From CAVPEV01 sp963703555 (lineage in GTDB: Bacteria > Actinomycetota > Actinomycetes > Actinomycetales > Cellulomonadaceae), in assembly GCA_963703555.1 (NCBI GenBank), contig CAVPEV010000043.1, positions 149,786-213,785 on the forward strand: DNA of 64,000 bases. The letters are read 5' to 3'. The notes beneath the pieces were generated by a model. The model was not told where the DNA came from and ran no database searches. It worked only from the letters and a program-made list of their open reading frames with translations. Both the position numbers and the translations under genes were made by a program. Shown here piece by piece: positions 24,405 through 33,660 of the stretch; within the stretch, counting starts at the first letter, position 1, and every line of letters begins with the position of its first letter.

Positions 24405-27400
24405 CTACGTCCCCGTCGCCGCTGGTCGAGGCGCGAGCACCTCGACCACACTCCGGGCCCAGTCGAGCACGGCCGTGCCGCGCAGCGGTGTGCCACCCAC
24501 CCGGGCCGTGGTGGGGAACGGCAGGAGGACCGTGCGGGTCGCCGGCTTGAGCACCGCACCGGGGTAGAGCCGCTTGACCCGCAGCTGTGCGGACTCCGGC
24601 AGCTGCACCGGCGCGAACCGGACGTACCGGCCCTGCGCCGTGACGTCGGTCAGCCCCGCGGCCCGCGCCCGGTTGCGGAACCCGGCGACGGCGAGCAGAG
24701 CCTCCACGGGCTCGGGGACCGGCCCGTAACGGTCGACGAGCTCGGCCCGGACGTCGTCGATGGCCTGCTGGTCGGTCGCTTCCGCGATCGTGCGGTAGGC
24801 CTCCAGGCGCAGCCGCTCGTGGTCCACGTAGTCGTGCGGGATGTGTGCGTCCACCGGCAGCTCGATGGTCACCTCGGGCTGCTCGTCCGGGGTGTCGTCG
24901 CGGTAGGCGGCGACCGCCTCGCCGACCATGCGCACGTACAGGTCGAACCCGACGCCTTCGATGTGGCCGGACTGCTCACCGCCGAGCAGGTTGCCGGCAC
25001 CACGGATCTGCAGGTCCTTCAGCGCCACCGCCGTCCCGGCCCCGAGCTCGGTGTGCGCCGCGATGGTGGCCAGCCGGTCGTGGGCGGTCTCGGTGAGGGG
25101 ACGGTCCGGCGGGTAGAGGAAGTAGGCGTAGGCCCGCTCCCGGCCGCGCCCGACCCGGCCCCGCAGCTGGTGCAGCTGGGACAGACCGAGCAGGTCGGCT
25201 CGTTCCAGGACGAGGGTGTTGGCGTTGGAGATGTCCAGACCGTTCTCCACGATCGTCGTGGACACCAGCACGTCGAACTGCTTGTCCCAGAAGTCGAGGA
25301 TGACCTGCTCGAGCTCGTGCTCGCGCATCTTGCCGTGCGCCACCCTGATCCGGGCCTCGGGGACCAGCTCGGACAGCCGCTGGGCCGCCCGGTCGATGGT
25401 CTCCACCCGGTTGTGCACGTAGAACACCTGGCCCTCGCGGAGCAGCTCACGCCGGATGGCCGCGACGACCTGCCGCTCCTCGTACGGGCCGACGAAGGTG
25501 AGTACGGGGTGGCGCTCCTCCGGCGGGGTGGTCAGCGTCGACATCTGCCGGATGCCGGTGACGGCCATCTCCAGGGTGCGCGGGATCGGCGTCGCGCTCA
25601 TCGCCAGCACGTCGACGTTGGTGCGCAGCGCGGTGAGCGTCTCCTTGTGCTCGACGCCGAACCGCTGTTCCTCGTCGATGACCACCAGGCCGAGGTCCTT
25701 GAACCTGACGTCGCCGGTGAGCAGGCTATGGGTGCCGATCACGACGTCGATGGTGCCGTCGGCCAGTCCCTCGACGACCGCGCGGGCCTCGGCCGGGCTC
25801 TGGAACCGGGACAGCGCCCGCACCATCACCGGGAACGGGGCGTACCGCTCGGTGAACGTCTCCAGGTGCTGCTGGACGAGCAGCGTGGTGGGGACGAGGA
25901 CCGCGACCTGCTTGCCGTCCTGCACCGCCTTGAACGCGGCCCGCACGGCGATCTCGGTCTTCCCGTAGCCGACGTCGCCGCTGATCAGCCGGTCCATCGG
26001 GACCGGCCTGGCCATGTCGGCCTTGACCTCGTCGATCGTCGCCAGCTGGTCGGGGGTCTCCACGTAGCTGAACGCGTCCTCCAGCTCCCGCTGCCACGGC
26101 GTGTCCGGGCCGAAGGCGTGGCCCGTGGTCGCCATCCGCGCGCTGTACAGCCTGATGAGCTCGCCGGCGATCTGCCTGACGGCTTTGCGCGCCCGCCCCT
26201 TGGTGCGTGCCCAGTCCTCCCCACCGAGCCGGTTGAGGGTGGGCGTCTGCGTGCCACCGATGTACGGCGTGACCTGGTCCAGCTGGTCCGTCGGCACGTA
26301 GAGACGGTCGCCCGGCTGGCCGCGCCGGCTCGGCGCGTACTCGATGACGAGGTACTCGCGGGTCGCGGCGGTCGGACCCGAGCCGAGGGTGCGCTGCACC
26401 ATCTCGACGAACCGGCCGACGCCGTGCTGCTGGTGGACCACCGGGTCGCCCGGGCGCAGCGCGAGCGGGTCGACGACGTTGCGCCGCCGGCTCGGCATCT
26501 GACGCATGTCCCGGGTGGACGTGCCCGGCCGGCCGGTGAGGTCGGACTCGGCGAACAGCGCCAGGTGCAGCGCCTCGGCGACGAACCCGGGGCCGGCCGG
26601 CGCCGGGGTGACGAGCACCACGCCGCCGGCCGGCTCCTCGTGCACGTCGCCGACCCGGCGGGCCGGCACGTCCGCAGCACCGAGCTGCTCGACCATCCGC
26701 TGGGCCGGGCCCGCCCCTTGGGTGGTGAGCACGAGCCGCCAGCCGTCGCGCTGCAACGCCCGCACGTCCGCCAGCGCCCGCTCGATGTCCCCGCGGTAGC
26801 CCTCGACCTCGCGGGCGCCCACGACGAGCGTCTCCGGCTGCCCCGGCCCGGAAGCCGGGTCGAGGGCGAACGGACCGAGCGTCCACCAGCCCAGCCCGCG
26901 GGCCCGGGCGCGGTCGCGGACGTCCGCCAGCGAGAGGAAGGAGGCGGCGGACAGGTCGAGCGGAGCGGCGGCACCCGAGGCGGCCGAGGCCCACGCAGCC
27001 TCGAGGAACTCCTGGGTCGTGGCGACGAGGTCGTGGGACCGTCGGCGGACCCGCTCCGGGTCCACCAGGACGAGGAGGGCCTCGTCGGGCACCAGGTCCA
27101 GGACCGGGACCATGCGGTCGACGAGGGCGGGCGCCAGGGACTCCATGCCCTCCACGGCGATGCCCTCGGCCAGCCGCCCGAGCAGCTCCGCGGCGCCGGG
27201 CAGCCGGTCGACGAGACCGGCGGCACGCCGGCGGACCGCCTCGGTGAGGAGCAGCTCCCGGCACGGCGGCGCCCACAGACCGCGATCGGCGACCGCCAGG
27301 CTGCGCTGGTCCGCCACCGAGAACCAGCGGATCTCCTCGACGTCCTCACCCCAGAACTCGATCCGCAGCGGGTGGTCCTCGGTCGGTGGGAAGACGTCGA

Positions 27401-27953
27401 GGATGCCGCCGCGCACGGCGTACTCACCGCGCCGCTCCACCATGTCCATCCGGGTGTACGCCGCCGCGGCGAGCCGGTCGGCGACGTCCTCCAGGTCGGC
27501 GCGCTGGCCCACGGTCAGGCTCACCGGCTCCAACTCGCCCAGCCCCTCGACGACCGGTTGCAGCACGGCCCGTACCGGCGCCAGCAGCACCCGGACCGGG
27601 CCGGTCGTGCCGGCGGCGTCCGGGTGGGCCAGCCGGCGAAACACGGCCATCCGACGCGCCACCGTGTCGGCGCGAGGGGAGAGCCGCTCGTGCGGCAGCG
27701 TCTCCCAGGACGGCAGGACGACGACGGTCTCCGGCGGCAGGTAGCAGCGCACCGCGGCAGCCAGGTCGTCGGCGTCGCGGCCGGTGGCGGTGACGACGAC
27801 GAGCGGGCGACCGGCGGCCATCGCGGCCAGCAGCGGCGGGCGGACCCCCGCAGGCCCCACGACGTCGACCGCCCCCCGGGACGCGACGAGGTCGACGGCG
27901 CGAGCGACCGCAGGGTCGGCCAGCAGGGCGGGCAGCAGTCCGGTGAGGTCCAT
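24405..27953 (-). CDS. mfd: Transcription-repair coupling factor
   Basis: 1182 residues, normal length. It displaces stalled RNA polymerase and recruits UvrA. Domains in order: UvrB-homology region (residues 1 to about 330), the RNA-polymerase-interacting CarD-like module starting DPVVHQQHGVGRFVEM (about 500), SF2 helicase with Walker A SGDVGYGKTEIA (about 655) and DEEQ box VIDEEQRFGVEHK, helicase motif VI QLRGRVGRG, and a TRCF C-terminal domain. ATG 27953 is preceded by GAAGGACC. Confidence 0.97.
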   Translation of the reverse strand: MDLTGLLPALLADPAVARAVDLVASRGAVDVVGPAGVRPPLLAAMAAGRPLVVVTATGRDADDLAAAVRCYLPPETVVVLPSWETLPHERLSPRADTVARRMAVFRRLAHPDAAGTTGPVRVLLAPVRAVLQPVVEGLGELEPVSLTVGQRADLEDVADRLAAAAYTRMDMVERRGEYAVRGGILDVFPPTEDHPLRIEFWGEDVEEIRWFSVADQRSLAVADRGLWAPPCRELLLTEAVRRRAAGLVDRLPGAAELLGRLAEGIAVEGMESLAPALVDRMVPVLDLVPDEALLVLVDPERVRRRSHDLVATTQEFLEAAWASAASGAAAPLDLSAASFLSLADVRDRARARGLGWWTLGPFALDPASGPGQPETLVVGAREVEGYRGDIERALADVRALQRDGWRLVLTTQGAGPAQRMVEQLGAADVPARRVGDVHEEPAGGVVLVTPAPAGPGFVAEALHLALFAESDLTGRPGTSTRDMRQMPSRRRNVVDPLALRPGDPVVHQQHGVGRFVEMVQRTLGSGPTAATREYLVIEYAPSRRGQPGDRLYVPTDQLDQVTPYIGGTQTPTLNRLGGEDWARTKGRARKAVRQIAGELIRLYSARMATTGHAFGPDTPWQRELEDAFSYVETPDQLATIDEVKADMARPVPMDRLISGDVGYGKTEIAVRAAFKAVQDGKQVAVLVPTTLLVQQHLETFTERYAPFPVMVRALSRFQSPAEARAVVEGLADGTIDVVIGTHSLLTGDVRFKDLGLVVIDEEQRFGVEHKETLTALRTNVDVLAMSATPIPRTLEMAVTGIRQMSTLTTPPEERHPVLTFVGPYEERQVVAAIRRELLREGQVFYVHNRVETIDRAAQRLSELVPEARIRVAHGKMREHELEQVILDFWDKQFDVLVSTTIVENGLDISNANTLVLERADLLGLSQLHQLRGRVGRGRERAYAYFLYPPDRPLTETAHDRLATIAAHTELGAGTAVALKDLQIRGAGNLLGGEQSGHIEGVGFDLYVRMVGEAVAAYRDDTPDEQPEVTIELPVDAHIPHDYVDHERLRLEAYRTIAEATDQQAIDDVRAELVDRYGPVPEPVEALLAVAGFRNRARAAGLTDVTAQGRYVRFAPVQLPESAQLRVKRLYPGAVLKPATRTVLLPFPTTARVGGTPLRGTAVLDWARSVVEVLAPRPAATGT

Positions 27954-28115
27954 GGGTCCTTCGGTGGCGGGGCGGGCCCAGGGCGCACATGCCCAGGCAC
28001 CACGAGCACCCCGGGACGACGTGGCGGCGCCGTGCTGCCGGGGTGGTACCAGTCTAGGTCGGTGCCATGCCGACCCGGGTGGCTGCTCGCCGCCCGCGAA
28101 CACGCCGGGGCCCGG

Positions 28116-28730
28116 TCAGGAGCGGGTGTGGACCGTGTTCTGGGCCCGCTCCAGGCCGTCGGTGACCAGCAGCTGCACGGCGTCGGCCGCGTCGGAGAGC
28201 ACCATCGGCAGCTCCCGGCGCTCGGCCGGCGCGAAGTCCCGCAGCACGTAGTCGGCGGCGTCCATCCGGCCGGGCGGCCGGCCGATCCCGACCCGCACGC
28301 GCAGGTAGTCCTGCGTGCCCAGGGCGCGGGTGATGTCCCGCAGGCCGTTGTGGCCGCCCTCCCCGCCTCCGCGCTTGATCCGGATCGCGCCGAACGGCAG
28401 GTCGAGGTCGTCGTGCACCACGATCACCCGGTCCGGCTCCAGCCGCAGCCGGCGCACCAGGGCGGCGACCGGGCCGCCCGAGGCGTTCATGTACGTGGTG
28501 GGCCTGGCCAGCACCGCGCGGGGACCGGGCAGGCCGCCCGGGAGCACGCCGACCCGGATCTCGGCGACGGCCGCCTGCGCCCGCCCTGACCGTCCCCGGG
28601 CGGCCAGCGTCGCGCCGGCCCGGGCGGCCAGCTCGTCGACCACCCGCTGCCCCACCGAGTGCCGGTTGCCCGCATACTCGGGCCCCGGGTTGCCCAGACC
28701 CACGACCAGCCAGGCACCGTCGCCCATCAT
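28116..28730 (-). CDS. pth: Peptidyl-tRNA hydrolase
   Basis: 204 residues. It releases peptides from peptidyl-tRNA dropped by ribosomes. It has the N-terminal VVGLGNPGPEYAGNRHSVG motif with catalytic His, RPTTYMNASGGPV, and HDDLDLPFG followed by GGGEGGHNGLRDI. There are two consecutive ATG codons (28730 and 28727) after GAGGAG; the second has the better spacing. It lies 25 bp downstream of rplY, so the two are probably co-transcribed. Confidence 0.96.
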   Translation of the reverse strand: MMGDGAWLVVGLGNPGPEYAGNRHSVGQRVVDELAARAGATLAARGRSGRAQAAVAEIRVGVLPGGLPGPRAVLARPTTYMNASGGPVAALVRRLRLEPDRVIVVHDDLDLPFGAIRIKRGGGEGGHNGLRDITRALGTQDYLRVRVGIGRPPGRMDAADYVLRDFAPAERRELPMVLSDAADAVQLLVTDGLERAQNTVHTRS

Positions 28731-28755
28731 CTGCTCCTCGGCGGCAGGACCGGGG

Positions 28756-29340
28756 TCAGGCCTCGGCCGGCGCGGCCTCCTCGGTCGCCTCGGCCTCCTC
28801 CTCGGCCTGCGGCAGCGCCACCGTGACGACGATGGTGTCCGGGTCGGTCAGCAGCTGCGCGCCGGCGGGCAGGACGATGTCCCGCCCGTGCACCGCGGCG
28901 CCGGCCGCCAGCCCCTGGATGGACACCTCGATGTGCTGCGGCAGGTGCGTGGCCTCGGCCTCGAGCTCCAGGGTCTGGTGCTCGACCAGGTGGATGGTAC
29001 CCGGCTCGGACTCCCCGACGATGACCACCGGGACCTCGACGGCCACCTTCTCGCCGCTGCGCACGACGAGCAGGTCGACGTGCTCGATGACGTTTCGGAC
29101 CACGTCCCGCTGGACGTCCTTGACGAGCGCCAGGGTCTGCTGCCCGGCCAGGCTGACCGACACCAGCGCGTTGGCCTGCTTCACCGCGAGCATCGTCTCG
29201 TGCCCCGGCAGGGCGACGTGCACCGGGTCGGTGCCATGGCCGTACAGGACGGCCGGGATGCGGTCGGCACGGCGCAGCCGGCGAGCGGCTCCCTTGCCGA
29301 ACTCGGTGCGGGCGGTGGCGACGAGCGTGACCTCGGACAC
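28756..29340 (-). CDS. rplY: 50S ribosomal protein L25/general stress protein Ctc
   Basis: 194 residues: an N-terminal L25 domain that binds 5S rRNA (TEFGKGAARRLRRADRIPAVLYG near residue 12) and a C-terminal TL5/Ctc beta domain (about residues 95-175), then an acidic Glu/Ala tail. The start is GTG 29340 with GGAG upstream. rplY followed by pth is the common bacterial pairing. Confidence 0.95.
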   Translation of the reverse strand: MSEVTLVATARTEFGKGAARRLRRADRIPAVLYGHGTDPVHVALPGHETMLAVKQANALVSVSLAGQQTLALVKDVQRDVVRNVIEHVDLLVVRSGEKVAVEVPVVIVGESEPGTIHLVEHQTLELEAEATHLPQHIEVSIQGLAAGAAVHGRDIVLPAGAQLLTDPDTIVVTVALPQAEEEAEATEEAAPAEA

Positions 29341-29460
29341 GATGGGCTCCAGACGGGACGGGCGGGCGGGTGTGGTGGCCTCGACGCGGGACGTCGGACG
29401 GGCACGCGGAGGCGGCCACCCTGTCGATCACGGAGTGCTGACCCGCCCGCTGCGACCTGC

Positions 29461-29476
29461 CCACCCCAGGGGGTGG
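29461..29476. terminator. Inverted repeat between prs and rplY
   Basis: CCACCCCAGGGGGTGG gives a stem of 6-7 GC pairs with a very short loop, about 57 bp after the prs stop codon. It is terminator-like but lacks a U-tract. The 192-bp gap otherwise holds no gene. Confidence 0.45.
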
Positions 29477-29532
29477 CGGCGTCGCGGACCGTCCGGCGTC
29501 CCTCGCCGAGGCAACTGCCCGATCCTACCCGC

Positions 29533-30516
29533 TCAGGACTGCCCGTCGAACAGCGAGGTCACCGACCCGTCGTCGAACACCTCGCGGATGGCTCGGGCCA
29601 GCAGTGGCGCGATGGGCAGCACGGTCAGCTGGGGGAACCGGTGCTCCGGGGGGATCGGCAGGGTGTCGGTGACGACGACCTCGCGGGCCCCGCACTCCTG
29701 CAGCCGCTCGCTGGCCGGGTCGGACAGCACGCCGTGGGTCGCGGCCACGATGACGTCGCGGGCACCCGCGTCGAGCAGGACCCGCACCGCGGCGGCCACC
29801 GTGCCGCCGGTGTCGATGAGGTCGTCGACGAGCACGCAGCTGCGCCCCTCGACGTCCCCGACGACCCGGTTGGCGATCGCCCGGTTCGGGCCGTTGATGT
29901 CCCGGGTCTTGTGCACGAACGCCAGCGGGCCGCCGCCGAGCTTCTGGGCCCACATCTCCGCGACCCGGATCCGCCCGGCGTCCGGGGAGACGACGGTGAC
30001 ATTGTCCACGTCCACCCGGGTGCGCACGTACTCGGTGAGGATGGGCATGGCCCACAGGTGGTCGACCGGGCCGTCGAAGAACCCCTGGATCTGCGGGGCG
30101 TGCAGGTCCACGCTCATCAGCCGGTCCGCGCCCGCGGTGCGGAACAGGTCCGACATCAGGCGGGCGGAGATCGGTTCGCGCCCGCGGTGCTTCTTGTCCT
30201 GGCGGGCGTAGCCGTAGAACGGCGCCACCACGGTGATCGTCTTGGCCGAGGCGCGCTTGGCCGCATCGACCATGAGGAGCTGCTCCATGATCCAGTGGTT
30301 GATCGGCGCCGTGTGCGACTGCAGCACGAAGGCGTCCGACCCACGGATCGACTCGGCGAACCGGACGTAGATCTCCCCGCTGGCGAAGTCGTAGGCCGTG
30401 GTGGGGACCAGCGCGATGCCGAGCTCGGCAGCCACCGCACGGGCCAGCTCGGGGTGGGCGCGGCCGGACACGAGGACTAGGCGGGGGTCGGAGTCCGGGG
30501 ACAGCAGGCTGGTCAT
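29533..30516 (-). CDS. prs: Ribose-phosphate pyrophosphokinase
   Basis: 327 residues. It makes PRPP from ribose 5-phosphate and ATP for nucleotide, His and Trp synthesis. Motifs: FYGYARQDKKHRGREPISA catalytic flexible loop near residue 108, SVDLHAPQIQGFF metal-binding block and the PRPP loop VLVDDLIDTGGTV near residue 230. The ATG overlaps the glmU stop as ATGA, indicating translational coupling. glmU-prs is a widely conserved pair. Confidence 0.97.
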   Translation of the reverse strand: MTSLLSPDSDPRLVLVSGRAHPELARAVAAELGIALVPTTAYDFASGEIYVRFAESIRGSDAFVLQSHTAPINHWIMEQLLMVDAAKRASAKTITVVAPFYGYARQDKKHRGREPISARLMSDLFRTAGADRLMSVDLHAPQIQGFFDGPVDHLWAMPILTEYVRTRVDVDNVTVVSPDAGRIRVAEMWAQKLGGGPLAFVHKTRDINGPNRAIANRVVGDVEGRSCVLVDDLIDTGGTVAAAVRVLLDAGARDVIVAATHGVLSDPASERLQECGAREVVVTDTLPIPPEHRFPQLTVLPIAPLLARAIREVFDDGSVTSLFDGQS

Positions 30517-32135
30517 CGGTGCTCCGTCGCGTCGGGGTCGGGCAGCTCGTCGGGCTGGTCGGGCAGCCGGGGCGGCGGGGTCGGCGCAGGGTCGGGGCGC
30601 ACCGCCCGGTCGCGCTCGGCGCGGGCCTGCGCCGACAGCGGGGCCTCGGTAGGCGACAGCGCGCGGGCGGCCGCCTCGGCCGCCGGCGTGCCCGCCCGCG
30701 ACCGCAGCACCCACCCCTCGATGGTGCGCTGGGCACCCTGGCTCACCGCGAGCGCCCCGGGCGGCACGTCGCGACGGATCACGCTGCCGGCGCCGGTGTA
30801 CGCCCCGTCCCCGATGGTCACCGGTGCGACGAACATGTTGTCCGCGCCGGTGCGCGCGTAGGAGCCGACCGTCGAGTGGTGCTTGGCCACGCCGTCGAAG
30901 TTGACGAACACCGACGCCGCGCCGATGTTCGTGTAGTCACCGATCGTCGCGTCGCCGACGTAGGACAGGTGCGGCACCTTGGTCCCGGTGCCGATCTCGG
31001 CGTTCTTCGTCTCCACGAACGTCCCGATCTTGCCGCGAGCGCCGAGCACGGTGCCCGGGCGCAGGTAGGCGAAGGGCCCGACGGTCGCGCTCTCCCCCAC
31101 CACGGCCCGCAGGGCGTGGGTGCGGATCACCGTGGCGCCCCGGCCGACCTCGACGTCGGTCAGGGTGCAGTCCGGACCGACGGTGGCTGCCTCGCCCACG
31201 ACGGTCGTGCCGTGCAGCTGGGTGCCGGGCAGCAGGGTGACGTCCCGGGCCAGCTCGACGTCCACGTCGACCCAGGTGGTGGCCGGGTCGACGACGGTCA
31301 CGCCGTCGAGCATCCACCGGTGCAGCATGCGGCGGTTCAGCTCGGCCCGCGCCCGGGCCAGCTCGACCCGGTCGTTGACCCCCGCCACGGAGACCGGGTC
31401 GTCGGTGCGCACGGCGCGGACCCGCCCGCCCGCCGCGCGGGCGAGCGCGAGCACGTCGGTGAGGTACACCTCGGCCTGGGCGTTGTCCTGGCCCAGCCGG
31501 GCCAGCGCGGTGCGCAGCACGTCCGCGTCGAACACGTAGACGGAGGTGTTGACCTCCCGGACGGCGCGCTGGGCGACGTCGGCGTCCCGGTCCTCCACGA
31601 CGCCGGTGACCTCGCCGGCATCGTCACGGAGCACCCGGCCGTACCCGGCGGGGTCGTCGACCTCGGCCGTCAGGACGGTGACGGCGTTGCCGTCCGCGGC
31701 GTGCGCGGCGAGCAGCTCGCCGAGGGTGCCCGCGTCGAGCAACGGAGTGTCCCCGGCCACGACGACGACGGCGCCCTGCAGCCGCGCACCGGCCGCGGAC
31801 CCGGGCTGGACGCCGTCGGTGGCGACCGCCGCCTGGACGGCGGCGTCGAGCACCGTCATCGCGCACTGCACCGCACGGCCGGTGCCGGGGATGTCGTCCT
31901 GGTCGGCGACGAGCACGTCGGGGACCAGCTCACGGGCGTGCTCGGCGACCTGGTCGCGGCCGTGCCGGACCACGACGACGATCCGCTCGGGCGCCAGCTC
32001 CCCGGCGGCGGCGAGCGCGTGGCCGAGCATGCTACGTCCGCCGAGGGTGTGCAGGACCTTGGGGGTGCCCGACCGCATCCGGGTGCCCTCGCCGGCGGCG
32101 AGGACGACGACTGCAGCGGGGCGAACGATGGTCAC
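30513..32135 (-). CDS. glmU: Bifunctional UDP-GlcNAc pyrophosphorylase/glucosamine-1-phosphate acetyltransferase
   Basis: 540 residues. The N-terminal uridyltransferase has LAAGEGTRMRSGTPKVLH near residue 12; the C-terminal left-handed beta-helix acetyltransferase has KNAEIGTGTKVPHLSYVGDA and the catalytic His in that block. It supplies UDP-GlcNAc for peptidoglycan. A proline-rich acidic tail of about 60 residues extends past the core, as in other actinobacterial GlmU proteins. GTG 32135 follows GGGAG at a slightly long spacing. Confidence 0.95.
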   Translation of the reverse strand: MTIVRPAAVVVLAAGEGTRMRSGTPKVLHTLGGRSMLGHALAAAGELAPERIVVVVRHGRDQVAEHARELVPDVLVADQDDIPGTGRAVQCAMTVLDAAVQAAVATDGVQPGSAAGARLQGAVVVVAGDTPLLDAGTLGELLAAHAADGNAVTVLTAEVDDPAGYGRVLRDDAGEVTGVVEDRDADVAQRAVREVNTSVYVFDADVLRTALARLGQDNAQAEVYLTDVLALARAAGGRVRAVRTDDPVSVAGVNDRVELARARAELNRRMLHRWMLDGVTVVDPATTWVDVDVELARDVTLLPGTQLHGTTVVGEAATVGPDCTLTDVEVGRGATVIRTHALRAVVGESATVGPFAYLRPGTVLGARGKIGTFVETKNAEIGTGTKVPHLSYVGDATIGDYTNIGAASVFVNFDGVAKHHSTVGSYARTGADNMFVAPVTIGDGAYTGAGSVIRRDVPPGALAVSQGAQRTIEGWVLRSRAGTPAAEAAARALSPTEAPLSAQARAERDRAVRPDPAPTPPPRLPDQPDELPDPDATEHR

Positions 32136-32244
32136 CAGCGGGTGCTCCCGTCGATCAGCCCCGAGGGGCGGGGGATCGTGACGGGCACGCACTCTACCGC
32201 CGCGGCCGGGCCGGCATCGGCCGGGGCCGCCGTCGTCGATGATG

Positions 32245-32316
32245 CTCCGCCCCCAGGATTCGAACCTGGACCGCAAGGCTCCAAAGGCCTGCGTGCTGCC
32301 GTTACACCAGGGCGGA
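32245..32316 (-). tRNA. tRNA-Gln (anticodon UUG)
   Basis: 72-nt cloverleaf on the minus strand: acceptor TCCGCCC/GGGCGGA, anticodon loop CTTTGGA (UUG), T arm CCAGG-TTCGAAT-CCTGG, discriminator G. CCA is not encoded. It lies upstream of glmU in the same direction, as in mycobacteria. Confidence 0.95.
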
Positions 32317-32378
32317 CCGGCCGCGCGGCGGCCCTCGCCTGCGACAGTGTGCCAGGCGCGCGCTGGCATGATGGCCAC

Positions 32379-33041
32379 GTGCCCCCCACCAGCAGAACAC
32401 CCTCCCGGCGGATGACCGGCACGCAGCGCCGTGAGCAGCTGGTGGACGTCAGCCGTCGGCTGTTCGCGGAGAAGGGGTTCGACGGCACCAGCGTGGAGGA
32501 GATCGCCAGCCGTGCCGGGGTGTCCAAGCCGGTGGTGTACGAGCACTTCGGGGGCAAGGAGGGGATCTACGCGGTCGTCGTCGACCGCGAGATCCAGACG
32601 CTCACCGGTGCTCTCAACGACGCGCTGGCCCGCGGGGGCCACCCCAAGGTGCTCGTCGAGCGCACCGCGCTCGCCCTGCTCAGCTACATCGAGACCGCCG
32701 AGGACGGGTTCCGGATCCTCGTGCGCGACTCCCCCGTCGCCCAGGCCACCGGCACGTTCTCCAGCCTCATCGGGGACGTCGCCACGCAGGTCGAGCACCT
32801 GCTGGCCCGCCAGTTCGAACTGCGCAGCCTCGACCCGCGCACCGCGCCGATCTACGCCCAGATGCTGGTCGGCATGGTGGCGCTCACCGGGCAGTACTGG
32901 CTCGACGCCCGCGGCCTGACCAAGCAGGAGGTGGCCGCCCACCTGGTCAACCTGGCCTGGAACGGGCTGTCCGGGCTGCAGGTGCACCCCGAGCTCACCG
33001 CCCCGGCGGCACCCCGGCCGGAGGCCGGCGCCGTCCGCTGA
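32379..33041 (+). CDS. TetR family transcriptional regulator
   Basis: 220 residues with an N-terminal TetR helix-turn-helix (SVEEIASRAGVSKPVVYEHF, about residues 38-57) and a helical ligand-binding domain. The ligand is unknown. No operator is recognisable. GTG 32379 was chosen because CATGAT lies 6 nt upstream, matching the leaderless pattern seen at many neighbours; ATG 32412 is the alternative. A TetR gene divergent from glmU also occurs in mycobacteria (Rv1019). Confidence 0.88.
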   Translation: MPPTSRTPSRRMTGTQRREQLVDVSRRLFAEKGFDGTSVEEIASRAGVSKPVVYEHFGGKEGIYAVVVDREIQTLTGALNDALARGGHPKVLVERTALALLSYIETAEDGFRILVRDSPVAQATGTFSSLIGDVATQVEHLLARQFELRSLDPRTAPIYAQMLVGMVALTGQYWLDARGLTKQEVAAHLVNLAWNGLSGLQVHPELTAPAAPRPEAGAVR

Positions 33042-33087
33042 CGAGGCTCCCCACGCAGCCCGACCCGGACCGCCCCACCGGCGCGGC

Positions 33088-33093
33088 TACCCT
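33088..33093 (+). promoter_or_regulatory. Leaderless-type -10 element for the MarR gene
   Basis: TACCCT fits TANNNT and ends 7 nt before the ATG at 33101. No Shine-Dalgarno sequence is present, so the transcript probably starts at the A of the ATG. Confidence 0.55.
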
Positions 33094-33100
33094 CACCGGC

Positions 33101-33637
33101 ATGACCGCCTCGCCCGGCTCCGTGCCGCCTGCCCACGACGCAGCGCCACGGGACGAGGTGGACCGGATCGTCGAGGCCTGGGGACAGGTCCGCCCGGACC
33201 TGGACGTCACGCCGCTGGCCGTGCTGTCCCGGGTGAGCCGGCTCGCGCGTCACCTGGACCTGGCTCGGCGGCGGGCGTTCGCCGAGCACGGCCTGGACGC
33301 GTGGGAGTTCGACGTCCTGTCCGCCCTGCGCCGGGCCGGAGAGCCGTACGAGCTGTCCCCGGGTGCGCTGGTCACGCAGACCCTGGTGACCTCCGGCACG
33401 ATGACCAACCGGATCGACCGGCTGACCACGCGGGGTCTCGTCGGGCGGCTGCCGTCACCCGGGGACCGCCGCGGCGTGCTCGTCCGGCTGGCCGACGAGG
33501 GGCTGCGCCGCGTCGACGGCGCGATGACGGACCTGCTCGCTGTGGAGGAGGCCATGCTGGCCGGGCTGGACGCCGGCGAGCGCAGCCGGCTGGCCGACCT
33601 GCTGCGCACGCTCGTCGCCCCGTTCGACGCCGCCTGA
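33101..33637 (+). CDS. MarR family transcriptional regulator
   Basis: 178 residues. The winged helix lies in the middle, with the recognition helix in VTSGTMTNRIDRLTTRGLV and the wing in PSPGDRRGVLVRLADEG, flanked by dimerisation helices. The effector and targets are unknown. It lies 59 bp after the TetR gene in the same direction and converges on the ABC-F gene. Confidence 0.92.
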   Translation: MTASPGSVPPAHDAAPRDEVDRIVEAWGQVRPDLDVTPLAVLSRVSRLARHLDLARRRAFAEHGLDAWEFDVLSALRRAGEPYELSPGALVTQTLVTSGTMTNRIDRLTTRGLVGRLPSPGDRRGVLVRLADEGLRRVDGAMTDLLAVEEAMLAGLDAGERSRLADLLRTLVAPFDAA

Positions 33638-33660
33638 GCCGCAGATGCCGCAGAGCGGCG

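Noticed and set aside
23499..28589. A 1696-codon open frame on the plus strand opposite the CHAD, mfd and pth genes
   Set aside because: It is antisense to well-recognised genes and has the Arg/His/Gly/Pro-rich composition produced by high-GC codon bias; no ribosome binding site or domain is seen.
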